DNA of 21,223 nucleotides from Thermoplasmata archaeon (GTDB taxonomy: Archaea > Thermoplasmatota > Thermoplasmata > UBA10834), in contig JALOTO010000028.1 of the NCBI GenBank assembly GCA_025457845.1, positions 1 to 21,223 on the forward strand, in the 5' to 3' direction. The notes below the pieces were generated by a model that saw only the letters and a list, made by a program, of their open reading frames with translations, was not told the DNA's origin and did not search any database. How positions within the stretch are numbered: position 1 is the first letter of the stretch; each line of letters opens with the position of its first letter. The translations under genes and the position numbers were made by a program. This document shows positions 8,213-16,616 of the stretch, piece after piece.

Positions 8213-8220
8213 ATTATAAC
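8213..8220. promoter_or_regulatory. Shared TATA element between the symporter and DedA genes
   Basis: ATTATAAC is the only AT-rich island in the divergent gap. On the + strand it lies 26-28 nt before ATG 8245, predicting a leaderless DedA transcript. On the minus strand it would start transcription near 8190, about 43 nt before the symporter ATG at 8147. One element could serve both directions. Confidence 0.45.
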
Positions 8221-8244
8221 GCATACCTCCTGTTACCGAGGGCC

Positions 8245-8898
8245 ATGGGCCTCGTCGAGTGGGGAGTAGAACTCGTGATGGACTGGATACAGACCCACGG
8301 GTACGCGGCCATAGTCTTCCTGATGGCGCTAGAGAGCGCCTGCATGCCGGTCCCCAGCGAGATAGTGATGCCCTTCGCCGGCGCCCTCGTCTACGAAGGG
8401 GAGCAGCCGGGGTACGTCGGCGACCCGATGACCCTCATAGGGATCACGCTAGCTGGCGCGTTCGGGTGCACTCTGGGGTCCATACTGGCCTATGTCGTCG
8501 GGCTCTACGCCGGCAGGCCGCTCATAGTCAAGTACGGGAAGTACTTCCTCATCAGGGAGAAGCACCTGGTGACCGCCGAGAAGTGGTTCGCCAAGTACGG
8601 GGACAAGGCCACATTCATCGCCCGCCTCATGCCCGTTGTCCGCACGGTGATATCGCTGCCTGCGGGGATCGCGAAGATGGACTTCAAGAAGTTCGTGTTC
8701 TACAGCTTCGTCGGGTCCGTGCCGTGGACCTTCATGCTCGGGTACGTCGGGTACTACCTCGGGCCGAACTGGCGTGACATAGAGCCGGTCTGGAGATACC
8801 TCGACATACTCGTCCTGGTGGGCGCCGTGGCCATCGCCATATGGTACGTGCACCGGTTCCGCAAGGACAGGCGCGAGGAGAAGGCCGCTCAGCCGTAG
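8245..8898 (+). CDS. DedA-family membrane protein
   Basis: The 217-residue integral membrane protein belongs to the DedA/VTT superfamily, whose members are linked to phospholipid scrambling or lipid-carrier transport and membrane-potential upkeep. Visible hallmarks (numbered from the ATG at 8245) are E30 in the first helix, PVPSE (35-39) in the re-entrant loop, GCTLGSILAYVVG with following G-R, and FIARLMPVVRTVISLPAGIA (124-143) containing the two conserved arginines R127 and R133. ATG 8245 was chosen over the longer open frame from 8164 because a TATA-like element at 8213-8220 is correctly placed for a leaderless transcript beginning there. A later Met at 8278 is a less likely alternative. 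The C-terminus is basic and cytoplasmic-looking. The stop region overlaps the convergent ABCE1 gene by 10 nt. Confidence 0.88.
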   Translation: MGLVEWGVELVMDWIQTHGYAAIVFLMALESACMPVPSEIVMPFAGALVYEGEQPGYVGDPMTLIGITLAGAFGCTLGSILAYVVGLYAGRPLIVKYGKYFLIREKHLVTAEKWFAKYGDKATFIARLMPVVRTVISLPAGIAKMDFKKFVFYSFVGSVPWTFMLGYVGYYLGPNWRDIEPVWRYLDILVLVGAVAIAIWYVHRFRKDRREEKAAQP

Positions 8899-10655
8899 TA
8901 GTACTCGCCCCTGGACTTCTGCTCGCGGTCCAGCCTCGAGTCCTTCTTGTTGATCCGGGGCCGGTCGGTGTCCTGGTCCCGCCTGAACGTGATGTCCACG
9001 TCCTTCAGGAACCTGTTCATCCCGTCGCGCATCTCCAGCGGGCCCTGGCCGTGCCCCTTCTCGGAGGGCGTGCCGGAGAAGACCATGAGCGAGTCGGCTA
9101 TGAGGTCTATCATGTAGACGTCGTGGTCGACGACCACGGCGGACTTCCCGAGCTTCTCGATGACCCTCCTGATGGTCTTGGAGGCGCTCATCCTCTGCGA
9201 GGAGTCGAGGTAGGCGGATGGCTCGTCCAGGAGGTATATGTCCGCCTGCTTCCCGAGGCACTCCGCGATGGAGACCCTCTGCAGCTCCCCTCCAGACAGG
9301 GTCGAGATGTCCTTGTCCATGAGGTACTTGAGGGTGAGGGGCTGGGCGATCTCCGCCTGGAAGAACCCGGCCTCGAAGTCCCTGCCGATGTTCGCGGCGA
9401 GCATCTCCCGGACGCTACCCTCGAACTCGGGCTTGATGTACTGCGGCTTGTAGCTGACCGATGCCTCGCCCTGCACCTCGCCGGACGTGGTCTCGATCTC
9501 CCCTGCGAGTATCTTCACGAATGTGGTCTTCCCTGTCGCGTTCGGCCCGACCGCGCCGACGACCTCGCCCTTCTTGATGCTCCCCGCCTCGACCGAGAGG
9601 GAGAATGTCTTGAAGCGCTTCTTGATCTCCCCGAAGGAGATCAGCACCTCGGACTGCCAGTCGGACCTCGGGGGCCTCCTCTCGAACTTGATCTCCGTGT
9701 CCCTGATCCTGATGTTCTCCTCGCGCAGGTAGCCGTCGAGGTAGACGTTGATGGCCGTCCTGACGGCCCTCGGCTGGGCTATCACGCCGTACGCCCCCTC
9801 GGAGCCGTAGGTGATGTGGACCAGGTCCGCGAGGAAGTCCATGATCGCCAGGTCGTGCTCTATGACCACGACCTGCTTGGTCTCGCTGAGCTTCTGGATT
9901 ATCTTCGCGATCTTGAGCCTCTGGTAGATGTCGAGGTACGACGAGGGTTCGTCGAAGAAGTAGACATCCACATCCTTGAGCAGGACCGCCGCTATGGCGG
10001 TCCTCTGCAGCTCGCCGCCGGAGAGCTTCTCGATGTCCCTGGAGAGGACGTTGGTGAGCGTCAGCTCCTCGGCGACCTCGTCCATCCTGCCGTGGTCGTC
10101 GACCTTCTTCAGAAGGTCGCTGACCTTGCCCTTGTGGACCGCGGGGAGCTTGTCGACGTACTGCGGCTTCATGACGGTCCTGGTCCTCCCCTCCGCCAGC
10201 CTCTGGAAGTACTCGTGCATCTCTGTGCCGGCGTACTTCTCGAGGACCTTGTCCCACGACGCCTTGTGGTCGAAGTCGCCGAGGTTCGGGACGACCTGGC
10301 CCGAGAGTATGGATATGGTCGTCGTCTTGCCGATGCCGTTCGGGCCCAGCAGGCCGACGACCTGCCCGTGCCTGACGACCGGGAGCCTGTAGAGCCTGAA
10401 CGAGTTCTTGCCGTACTGGTGGACCATCTCGCCCTCGAGCTCCTTCGGTAGGCCTATGATCTTGATGGCCTCGAAGGGGCACTTGTGGACGCATATGCCG
10501 CAGCCGACGCAGAGCTCCTCGGAGACGACGGGCTTGCCCGTGTCGCCCATCGCGATCGCCTCGACGCCCGTGCGCACGGGCGGGCAGTAGTTGATGCACT
10601 CGAGGCTGCATCTCTTCGGCTGGCAGCGGTCCTTCAGGACGACTGCGATCCTCAT
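8889..10655 (-). CDS. rli: Ribosome recycling ATPase ABCE1 (RNase L inhibitor homologue)
   Basis: This 588-residue soluble twin ABC ATPase splits post-termination or rescued ribosomes into subunits, acting with aRF1 or aPelota (pelA is at 15579-16616). Two [4Fe-4S] sites open the protein: C11/C16/C20/C24 and C49/C52/C55/C59. NBD1 has Walker A GPNGIGKTT (104-112), signature LSGGELQR (211-218) and Walker B VYFFDEPSSYLD (231-242). NBD2 has GPNATGKTT (370-378), LSGGELQR (453-460) and IYLLDEPSAYLD (473-484). The hinge regions around 310-330 and 540-555 are present. Length and order match archaeal ABCE1 fully. The ATG lies about 4 nt after the predicted transcript start, so translation is probably leaderless. 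Confidence 0.98.
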   Translation of the reverse strand: MRIAVVLKDRCQPKRCSLECINYCPPVRTGVEAIAMGDTGKPVVSEELCVGCGICVHKCPFEAIKIIGLPKELEGEMVHQYGKNSFRLYRLPVVRHGQVVGLLGPNGIGKTTTISILSGQVVPNLGDFDHKASWDKVLEKYAGTEMHEYFQRLAEGRTRTVMKPQYVDKLPAVHKGKVSDLLKKVDDHGRMDEVAEELTLTNVLSRDIEKLSGGELQRTAIAAVLLKDVDVYFFDEPSSYLDIYQRLKIAKIIQKLSETKQVVVIEHDLAIMDFLADLVHITYGSEGAYGVIAQPRAVRTAINVYLDGYLREENIRIRDTEIKFERRPPRSDWQSEVLISFGEIKKRFKTFSLSVEAGSIKKGEVVGAVGPNATGKTTFVKILAGEIETTSGEVQGEASVSYKPQYIKPEFEGSVREMLAANIGRDFEAGFFQAEIAQPLTLKYLMDKDISTLSGGELQRVSIAECLGKQADIYLLDEPSAYLDSSQRMSASKTIRRVIEKLGKSAVVVDHDVYMIDLIADSLMVFSGTPSEKGHGQGPLEMRDGMNRFLKDVDITFRRDQDTDRPRINKKDSRLDREQKSRGEYYYG

Positions 10656-10680
10656 CGGAACGGGTTAAGGAGGGGGCCGT

Positions 10681-10690
10681 TTAAAAAGCT
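10681..10690 (-). promoter_or_regulatory. TATA box of the ABCE1 gene
   Basis: Minus-strand AGCTTTTTAA is an AT-rich island just upstream of ABCE1, between the stop of the peptidase gene and the ABCE1 ATG. Distance to ATG 10655 (about 30 nt) predicts an almost leaderless mRNA; no Shine-Dalgarno sequence is seen. Confidence 0.5.
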
Positions 10691-10691
10691 A

Positions 10692-12131
10692 TCAGCCTTC
10701 CAGCCCTCTCTCCAGCTCGGACAGGAGGGGGCCGTGGTCCAGCTCGACGAACCCGACGGTCTTGACCAGCTCGTCCGCGTTGTACTTCTGGCCGTAGGAC
10801 CACATCTCCCGCAGGTACTTCCCGGCCCTCTCCTCGAGGAACCACGCGTCGCCGAACTTCTCCCTGAGCGCCTCGCGCAACTGGGCGTCCAGGACCCAAG
10901 CGCGGAGGTACTCGGCACAGTAGAAGGAGTCGTCGACGTCCTCGAGGAAGTGCTTCCCCGTGTGCTTGAACCTCAAGCCCCTCTGGAGGCAGGTCCTGTA
11001 GACCTCCTCGAAGTCGTGGGTGACAGGTCCGTGCCCGTGGTGGAGCTTGAGCTCGTACATCAGCTTGCAGGCGTACCTGCGCAGGAACATGAGCTTGTTT
11101 AGCAGCGCGAACCTCACGAACGCGCCGGAGTCCCTCATCCCGAGCGACTTCTCGAGCCAGAGGGGGTCCGTGACCAGATGCTCGAAGAGGAACGCGAAGG
11201 CCTCCGTGACGGAGTTGTCCCCCAGGTACCTGTACTCCAGGGGGAGGTCCTGGCGCACGCTGCCGAAGTGCCACGCGTGGCCCCCTTCGTGGAAGAACGC
11301 CTGGTAGTCCTTCCAGCCTCCTATGGGCATGATCACCAGCCTGATGTCGTCGGGGACCTTCACGGGGGCGCAGAACGCCCTCGGGGTCTTCCTCGGCCTC
11401 TCCTCCGTGTCTATCATGATGTTGCCGTAGGCGGCCCGGTCCATCCCCAGCGTCTTCAGCGTCGCGAAGAATGCCTCGGCCAGCCTCTCCTTCGAGAAGT
11501 CGGCGTCGAACTCATTGCCCTTGAAGGCGAACGGGATGTCGTAACTCCACGCGTCCTCGAGCGACAGTCCCGCCCGCTCCTGGAACAGGGCGGACATATG
11601 GTCCTCGTAGATGTGTTCGGTCCTGTGGATTAACTCCTCCATGTCGGTCTCGAGGGCTAGGTAATCTATCCCCTTGACCCTGGAGCAGAGGTCGGCGTAG
11701 TCCCTGGCCCCTAGCTCCTTGGCGGTCTCGTGAAGGGTCTGCACACGCTCGACCAGCACCGCGTTCAGCTTCGCCGTTTCCGCGAGCTTCGCATCGAACA
11801 GAGCCGCCCTCCTGGCATGCTCCGCCTCGGTCCTCAGCCTCAGCGGAACGTGCCTGTACGGGATACCCTCGCCGTCGAACTCCACGACCGACTGCGCCTC
11901 GATCGTGTTCGCCCTGTCGGTGAGCTGCTTGACCGCCGCGTCCATGTACCCGAACGTGGAGAACGCCCTCAGGTACCTGGCCTTCCTGGCCTCCTCGGGG
12001 GACTCGTCCTCCTCCGCCTTGGAGGCGGCGTCGATAGCCTCCCTGGAGAACAGGTGCGCGTACCTGTCGTATATGCCGACGGTGGCCATCTCGTCCTTGA
12101 GGCCGGCGTGGTTGCTGTAGAACTCGAGCAT
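10692..12131 (-). CDS. HExxH zinc metallopeptidase, M3 (oligoendopeptidase F-like)
   Basis: The 479-residue protein carries FHEGGHAWHFG with HExxH at 281-285 and a downstream Glu in NSVTEAFAFLFEHL (E310) in position for the third zinc ligand. This is the gluzincin arrangement seen in M3 peptidases. Mostly helical charged sequence surrounds the site, as in the M3 clamshell fold, and the C-terminal YLRAWVLDAQLRE and WSYGQKY stretches fit. No signal peptide is seen, so a cytoplasmic oligopeptide-degrading role is inferred. It is shorter than typical PepF (about 590 residues). The frame continues open from ATG 12131 back to a TAG at 12183 and encodes LGGLEAFQGEL, which looks like a natural helix preceding the start, yet no ATG, GTG or TTG lies there. 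The N-terminus is therefore uncertain. Confidence 0.75.
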   Translation of the reverse strand: MLEFYSNHAGLKDEMATVGIYDRYAHLFSREAIDAASKAEEDESPEEARKARYLRAFSTFGYMDAAVKQLTDRANTIEAQSVVEFDGEGIPYRHVPLRLRTEAEHARRAALFDAKLAETAKLNAVLVERVQTLHETAKELGARDYADLCSRVKGIDYLALETDMEELIHRTEHIYEDHMSALFQERAGLSLEDAWSYDIPFAFKGNEFDADFSKERLAEAFFATLKTLGMDRAAYGNIMIDTEERPRKTPRAFCAPVKVPDDIRLVIMPIGGWKDYQAFFHEGGHAWHFGSVRQDLPLEYRYLGDNSVTEAFAFLFEHLVTDPLWLEKSLGMRDSGAFVRFALLNKLMFLRRYACKLMYELKLHHGHGPVTHDFEEVYRTCLQRGLRFKHTGKHFLEDVDDSFYCAEYLRAWVLDAQLREALREKFGDAWFLEERAGKYLREMWSYGQKYNADELVKTVGFVELDHGPLLSELERGLEG

Positions 12132-12185
12132 CAGCTCGCCCTGGAAGGCCTCCAGGCCACCAAGAGCTGCCAGACCAACACGCTA

Positions 12186-12193
12186 CGTTTAAG
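12186..12193. promoter_or_regulatory. AT-rich promoter element shared by peptidase and metG
   Basis: CGTTTAAG is the AT-rich core of the 95-nt divergent gap. On + it predicts a metG start near 12216, 11 nt before ATG 12227. On - it predicts a peptidase start near 12162, 31 nt before ATG 12131. The core TTTAA is nearly palindromic and might serve both. Confidence 0.35.
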
Positions 12194-12226
12194 TGCGGTC
12201 CCCGCGATTGAGGGCGGCTGGTCAAT

Positions 12227-14391
12227 ATGGCTCGGATACTCGTGTGTGTGGCATGGCCTTACGCCAACGGCCCGGTGCATGTAGGTCACGTCACCGGCTC
12301 GATCCTGCCCGCGGACATCTTCGCGAGGTTCAACAGGCTCCTCGGCAACGAGGTGGTCATGGTCTCCGGGACGGACATGCACGGGGCCCCAGTGGCGATG
12401 GCAGCCGACAAGGAGAAGGTCTCGCCCGAGGTCGTGGCCAACAGGTACCACGAGCTAGACTCCAAGGCCCTTGCCGGGCTCGGCATCTCGTACGACCTGT
12501 ACACCAGCACCCACACCCGCAACCACCAGGAGGTCGCCGGCGAGTTCTTCACGAAGCTGCTCGCGAACGGTCACCTTGAGAAGAGGACCACCAAGCAGTT
12601 CTACTGCGACAGCTGCGCACGGTTCCTCCCGGACAGGTATGTCGAGGGCAAGTGCCCCCACTGCGGCTTCGAACGGGCGAGGGGCGACCAGTGCGACGAC
12701 TGCGGGAAGGACCTGAACGCGAACGAGCTCGTAGGCGCCAAGTGCCAGATCTGCGGCGGGACCCCCGCGCTCAAGGATACCGAGCACTACTTCCTCCTGC
12801 TTTCCAAGTTCAACGAGCCTCTCAAGAAGTACGTGGAGGGCAACCCTCACTGGCGCCCGCATGTCAAGGCATTCACCCTCAATATGCTCGAGGAGGGCCT
12901 CCTCGACAGGGCGATCACCAGGGACCTGTCCTGGGGTGTCCCCGTCCCCGTCGAGGGGTTCGAGGGCAAGAGGATATACGTATGGTTCGAGGCGGTCATA
13001 GGGTACCTCTCCGCGACAAAGGAGTGGGCCAAGCTCGAGGGCAGGCCGGACGCGTGGAAGGACTACTGGACCGACCCCGCCTGCAGGAGCTACTACTTCC
13101 TCGGCAAGGACAACATAGTCTTCCACACCGTCATCTGGCCTGCCATGCTCATGGGATACGGCGGGCTCAACCTGCCGTACGACGTCCCGGCCAACCAGTA
13201 CATGAACCTGGGCGGACAGAAGTTCTCGAAGAGCATGGGTGTGAGCATCGACATCGGGGACCTGCTGACGAGGTTCAAGCCCGATGTCATAAGGTACTAC
13301 CTCTCCGCGAACATGCCCGAGATGAAGGACAGCGAGTTCTCGTGGGAGGACTTCGGCCAGAGGGTCAACAGCGAGCTCGTCGCCACGTACGGGAACTTCG
13401 TCCACAGGACCGTCTCGTTCACGTTCAAGAACTACGGGCACGTCCCCGAGAAGGGGGCTCTGGACGACAGGGACAGAGCCGCCCTCGACAGGATCGCCTC
13501 ATCCTCGAAGGAGTACGTCGATGCGATGTCCAAGTGCGAGGTCAGGCGCGGGCTCAAGGTGGTCATGGACCTGGCGCAGTTCGGGAACCAGTACTTCGAC
13601 TCCGTAGCCCCGTGGTCGCTCGTCGGCCAGGACAAGGCCAGATGCGGTACGGTGCTCCACGTGAACATGCTCATCGCCAAGGCCCTAGCGGTCATGGCCT
13701 ATCCGTTCATGCCCTTCTCGTCGGAGGGGATATGGAGGCAGCTCGGGATGCCCGGGACCGTCGAGCAGGCCGGATGGGCAGGGGCATCGTCCCCACTGGT
13801 CGAGAAGGCCCCGCTGGAGAAGCCAGCTCCGCAGTTCGCGAAGGTCGAGGCGGCCCAGGCGTCGGAGTTCCAGAAGTTCGCGGCCCTCGACCTCAAGGTC
13901 GGCAAGGTCAAGGACGTCCAGCCGCACCCGAACGCTGACAAGCTCTACCTGGTCAAGGTAGACATCGGAAGGGAGATCACCATAGTCACGGGCCTGAAGG
14001 AGTTCTACACGGCCGACGAGCTGAGGACCAAGACCCTCGTCGTCGTGACGAACCTCGAGCCGGCAGTGCTGAGGGGAGTCAAGTCGGAGGGCATGCTCCT
14101 GGCCGCCGAGGATGGCGGCTCGCTCGCACTCCTCACCCCAGAGAAGGACCTGCCCGCGGGGACCTCAAGGAGTTCCAGAAGCTGGAGATGCGCGTCGGGG
14201 CCGGCGTCCCCGGCGAGGAACAGGTCCTGGACGTCGGCGGCAGGAAGGTCAAGTGCACCGCGGGGAAGTGCGAGGCGGGGAAGAGCTTCGCCGCTCTGGT
14301 GCTCGGAGACAAGGCGATAGTGATGCACGGGCCAGATGGTGTGAGGATCGTCTTCGACAAGCAGATCGGGGCCGGTGCTAAGATCCGATGA
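12227..14391 (+). CDS. metG: Methionyl-tRNA synthetase with tRNA-binding domain, frameshifted near 3' end
   Basis: MetRS charges tRNA-Met. The class I catalytic signature is HVGH (18-21) after WPYANGP, and the KMSKS equivalent is KFSKS (332-336). Four CxxC knuckles (CDSC, CPHC, CDDC, CQIC) form the zinc-binding insertion of the archaeal type. An anticodon-binding helical domain follows, then an EMAP/Arc1p-like tRNA-binding OB domain starting at EFQKFAALDLKVG and ending EKDLPAG. As read, the frame then turns into Arg/Ser-rich nonsense and stops at 14320. The -1 frame from 14161 reads DLKEFQKLEMRVGAGVPGEE and on to FDKQIGAGAKIR, with a stop at 14391 that overlaps the next gene's ATG by 4 nt. 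One missing G in the run at 14158-14161 would restore a protein of about 721 residues. The annotated span joins both parts. The last 75 or so residues, with CTAGKC, form an extra module of unknown role. Confidence 0.9.
14156..14163 (+). other. Apparent 1-nt frameshift site in metG
   Basis: Coding sense passes from the metG frame to the -1 frame at GCGGGGAC. Adding one G to the run gives an uninterrupted reading LPAGDLKEFQ. The site lacks a classical X-XXY-YYZ slippery heptamer, so a sequencing or assembly deletion in a G run is the simplest explanation. Confidence 0.7.
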
Positions 14392-15053
14392 GGCTAGATC
14401 TCCACATCCACTCCGGGTACTCCCGCGACGCGGCGAACGGCAGCCCCAGGGATGTCCTCAAGAGGGCTAAGGCCGCAGGGCTGGACGGGCTGGCCATCAC
14501 GGACCACAACGCCATCGATGGCTCGCTCGAGGCGGAGTCGCTGGCGCGCGAGTTCGGACTGATTGTCGTCGCCGGCGTCGAGGTCTCCACGGCTTCCGGG
14601 CATGTCCTCGTCTACGGCGTGAAGGACCTGGTCCCCAGGGGCCTGTCGGTCGAGGACACGGTCAGCAGGATACACGAGCTGGGCGGGGTCGCCGTCGCGG
14701 CGCATCCGAGGAGGTTCCCGTCCGGGATAGGCCTCGAGATGGCCATGTCCGGGCCCTTCGACGGGATCGAGACCATCAACGGCGGGAATCCCGCGGGGAG
14801 CAACGCGGCCGCCAGGAGGATAGCTGAATCCCGCGGCCTGTCCCAGACCGGGGGGAGCGACGCGCACAAGCCTCACGAGATCGGTCGCTCCGTCACGGTC
14901 CTCGAGGACGCGACGACCGGGGACGATGTGGTCGACGCGATCAGGAGAGGGACGGCCCGCTCCGACGGCAGGAGCCGCACGGCCAGGGAGGGGATGGTCT
15001 ACTCGTATGAGACGCTCCTAGAATGGGTCCGCGGCGGCTTCGGCAGGCAGTAG
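14388..15053 (+). CDS. PHP-domain metal-dependent phosphoesterase
   Basis: This 221-residue protein has the full PHP metal-binding set: DLHIHSGYS (H6, H8), ITDHN (D39, H40), GVEVS (E65), H72 in GHVLVYG, AAHPRR (H106) and GGSDAH (D158, H160). Stand-alone PHP proteins of this size hydrolyse phosphomonoesters or nucleotide products with a trinuclear metal centre in the cytoplasm. The substrate here is not known. Its ATG overlaps the restored metG stop (ATGA), indicating translational coupling with metG. Downstream it ends 1 nt before the convergent roadblock gene. Confidence 0.88.
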   Translation: MRLDLHIHSGYSRDAANGSPRDVLKRAKAAGLDGLAITDHNAIDGSLEAESLAREFGLIVVAGVEVSTASGHVLVYGVKDLVPRGLSVEDTVSRIHELGGVAVAAHPRRFPSGIGLEMAMSGPFDGIETINGGNPAGSNAAARRIAESRGLSQTGGSDAHKPHEIGRSVTVLEDATTGDDVVDAIRRGTARSDGRSRTAREGMVYSYETLLEWVRGGFGRQ

Positions 15054-15054
15054 C

Positions 15055-15414
15055 TCAGATCTTCTCGGCTATGCGCGCAGCGAAGTACTTCGCCTTCTCC
15101 GCGAGCTGCTGGGTCTGTATCTCGTTGGATGCCGTGATGATGAGCAGCGCCCTGTTGCCCGCGCTCACGAGCACCATCTTGCCCCTGGTTAGCTCGATCG
15201 CGACATGCTGGAGCTTGTCCTTCATCTCGGCCGTGGCGGTCTCCGCCGCCCCGAGAAGGATGGCGGACATGGCGACGAAAGTCTCCAGGTGGACGCCCCT
15301 CGGCGGATCCCCTGCGATGTGCATTCCGCTTCTAGAGACGACAGTAGCCTCGTATACAGAGGGAACCGAGCGTACCTCGTCCAGAATCTCCTCGATTGCC
15401 AGGTACTCCGCCAA
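15055..15414 (-). CDS. Roadblock/LC7-domain protein
   Basis: This small cytoplasmic protein of the roadblock/LC7 (MglB-like) fold begins AEYLAIEEILDEVRSVPSVY, followed by EATVVSRSGMHIAG, ETFVAMSAILLGAAETA and a beta-strand region (KMVLVSAGNRALLIITAS) ending in an amphipathic helix. Such proteins dimerise and act as scaffolds or GTPase-activating partners of small Ras-like GTPases. No GTPase gene is in this window. TTG 15414 is chosen as start because GGGGGGAT precedes it by 4 nt and the TATA box predicts a transcript start near 15438. A longer version from TTG 15447 would start upstream of that. With the chosen start it is 119 residues. Confidence 0.8.
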   Translation of the reverse strand: MAEYLAIEEILDEVRSVPSVYEATVVSRSGMHIAGDPPRGVHLETFVAMSAILLGAAETATAEMKDKLQHVAIELTRGKMVLVSAGNRALLIITASNEIQTQQLAEKAKYFAARIAEKI

Positions 15415-15458
15415 TCTATCCCCCCTTCTGACAGGGTGGCTCTGCAATTACCTGATAG

Positions 15459-15470
15459 GCATATAAAGCT
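15459..15470 (-). promoter_or_regulatory. TATA box of the roadblock gene
   Basis: Minus-strand AGCTTTATATGC is a close match to the archaeal TATA consensus. Its predicted start site near 15438 leaves a leader of about 24 nt with an obvious purine-rich Shine-Dalgarno run (AGAAGGGGGGAT) before TTG 15414. Confidence 0.6.
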
Positions 15471-15514
15471 CTCGCCTCTGGTCTGGCTATGCCGTGAACG
15501 CCCCACCCGAAGAT

Positions 15515-15524
15515 GACTTATACC
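15515..15524 (+). promoter_or_regulatory. TATA-like element of pelA
   Basis: GACTTATACC lies in the divergent gap and predicts a transcript start near 15546, about 33 nt before the pelA ATG. No strong Shine-Dalgarno sequence is seen in that leader. Confidence 0.45.
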
Positions 15525-15578
15525 ACCCGCCCTCGATGGCTTGATATCCACTCACTCTCATCTTGCCGGCCGTAGCCC

Positions 15579-16616
15579 ATGAAGATACTCCACCAGGACG
15601 CGAGGACCAACGAGATCAAGCTGCTCGCTGAGACCGTCGACGACCTTTGGCACCTCTACAACCTCATCGACGAGAGGGACCTCGTCTTCGCAACCACCTT
15701 CAGGAGGAAGGAGGACAAGAGCGACAAGCTCCGGCCGGAGAGGACGGAGAAGGTGAGGATGCGGCTCGGGATACGGGTGCAGAAGGTCGAGTTCCACGAG
15801 TCGGAGGACCGGCTGAGGCTACTAGGGGCCATCGAGTCCGGGCCACAGGACGTCGGGGAGCACCACACGCTCATGCTGTCGCCTGGCGACGACATCACGA
15901 TCATCAAGCCCGAGTGGGCGACCAAGCACTTCGACAGGATCAAGCGCGCCACCAGCGCATCTGAGAGGCCGACGATACTGTTCGTGGCGATCGAGGACAC
16001 CGAGGCGGTCATCGCCGTCGCGCGCGAGTACGGGATGAAGGAGCACGCGACCATCACCCGGAACCCGGGCGGCAAGATGTACGAGACTAAGTCGGACGAG
16101 GCGGGCTTCATCGACGAGATAGTCGCGAAGGTCGAGCCGCTCCTCCACGGGGCTCCGCTCATCATCCTCGGTCCGGGGTTCACGAAGGAGGCCCTCGCCC
16201 GCAGGCTCCGGGAGAAGCTCCCCCAGGCCTCCTCGCTCCTGTCGATCCACTCCACAGGCCAGGCCGGGATGGCCGGCATACACGAGCTGATGAAGCGCGG
16301 CGTGGGCGGGAAGGTCCTAGAGGAGTCCAGGGTGGCGAAGGAGACCTGTCTGGTCGAGGAGCTGTTCGCTGAGATCGGCAAGGACGGCATGTTCGCCTAC
16401 GGGGACGCGGCGGTCGACGCGGCGATTGCATCGGGGGCGGTCAGGGTCCTCCTGATACTCGACTCGAAGGTGCGCACGAAGGGGGCGGACCGCCTGATCC
16501 GCTCGGTGGAGGACGCCAAGGGCGAGTTCGTGATAGTCAGTTCGCTCCATGAGGCCGGTCGCAGGCTCGAGTCGCTCGGCGGCGTCGCAGCGCTGCTCAG
16601 GTACAAGATGGCCTAG
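15579..16616 (+). CDS. pelA: mRNA surveillance and ribosome rescue factor Pelota
   Basis: The 345-residue protein is collinear with archaeal Pelota (Dom34) over its full length, which is about 350 residues. It opens MKILHQDARTNEIKLLAET and has the Sm-fold N-domain with DLWHLYNLIDERDLV and the R-K-x-x-x-S/T-like loop TTFRRKEDKSDK. The central eRF1-like domain contains TILFVAIEDTEAVIAV and a segment LIILGPGFTKEALARRL, and the C-terminal domain includes FAYGDAAVDAAIASGAVRVL and FVIVSSLHEAGRRLESLGGV. Pelota enters the empty A site of stalled ribosomes with aEF1A and hands them to ABCE1, which is also encoded in this window. The peptide-release GGQ is absent, as expected for Pelota versus aRF1. 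The stop overlaps the stop of the convergent receiver gene. Confidence 0.97.
   Translation: MKILHQDARTNEIKLLAETVDDLWHLYNLIDERDLVFATTFRRKEDKSDKLRPERTEKVRMRLGIRVQKVEFHESEDRLRLLGAIESGPQDVGEHHTLMLSPGDDITIIKPEWATKHFDRIKRATSASERPTILFVAIEDTEAVIAVAREYGMKEHATITRNPGGKMYETKSDEAGFIDEIVAKVEPLLHGAPLIILGPGFTKEALARRLREKLPQASSLLSIHSTGQAGMAGIHELMKRGVGGKVLEESRVAKETCLVEELFAEIGKDGMFAYGDAAVDAAIASGAVRVLLILDSKVRTKGADRLIRSVEDAKGEFVIVSSLHEAGRRLESLGGVAALLRYKMA

Noticed and set aside
8841..10451. A long + strand open frame of about 536 codons
   Set aside because: It is antisense to ABCE1, which has every expected motif; high-GC archaeal genes commonly create such open antisense frames. Repetitive Leu/Val/Asp/Arg composition matches a shadow.
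14156..14163. Programmed -1 frameshift in metG
   Set aside because: No X-XXY-YYZ slippery heptamer and no strong downstream stem was identified by eye, so a single-base sequencing deletion is simpler.
14112..14381. Another + strand frame across the metG 3' end
   Set aside because: Arg/Gly/Ser-rich composition without family features; the -1 frame ending at 14391 has protein-like composition and the correct operon junction.
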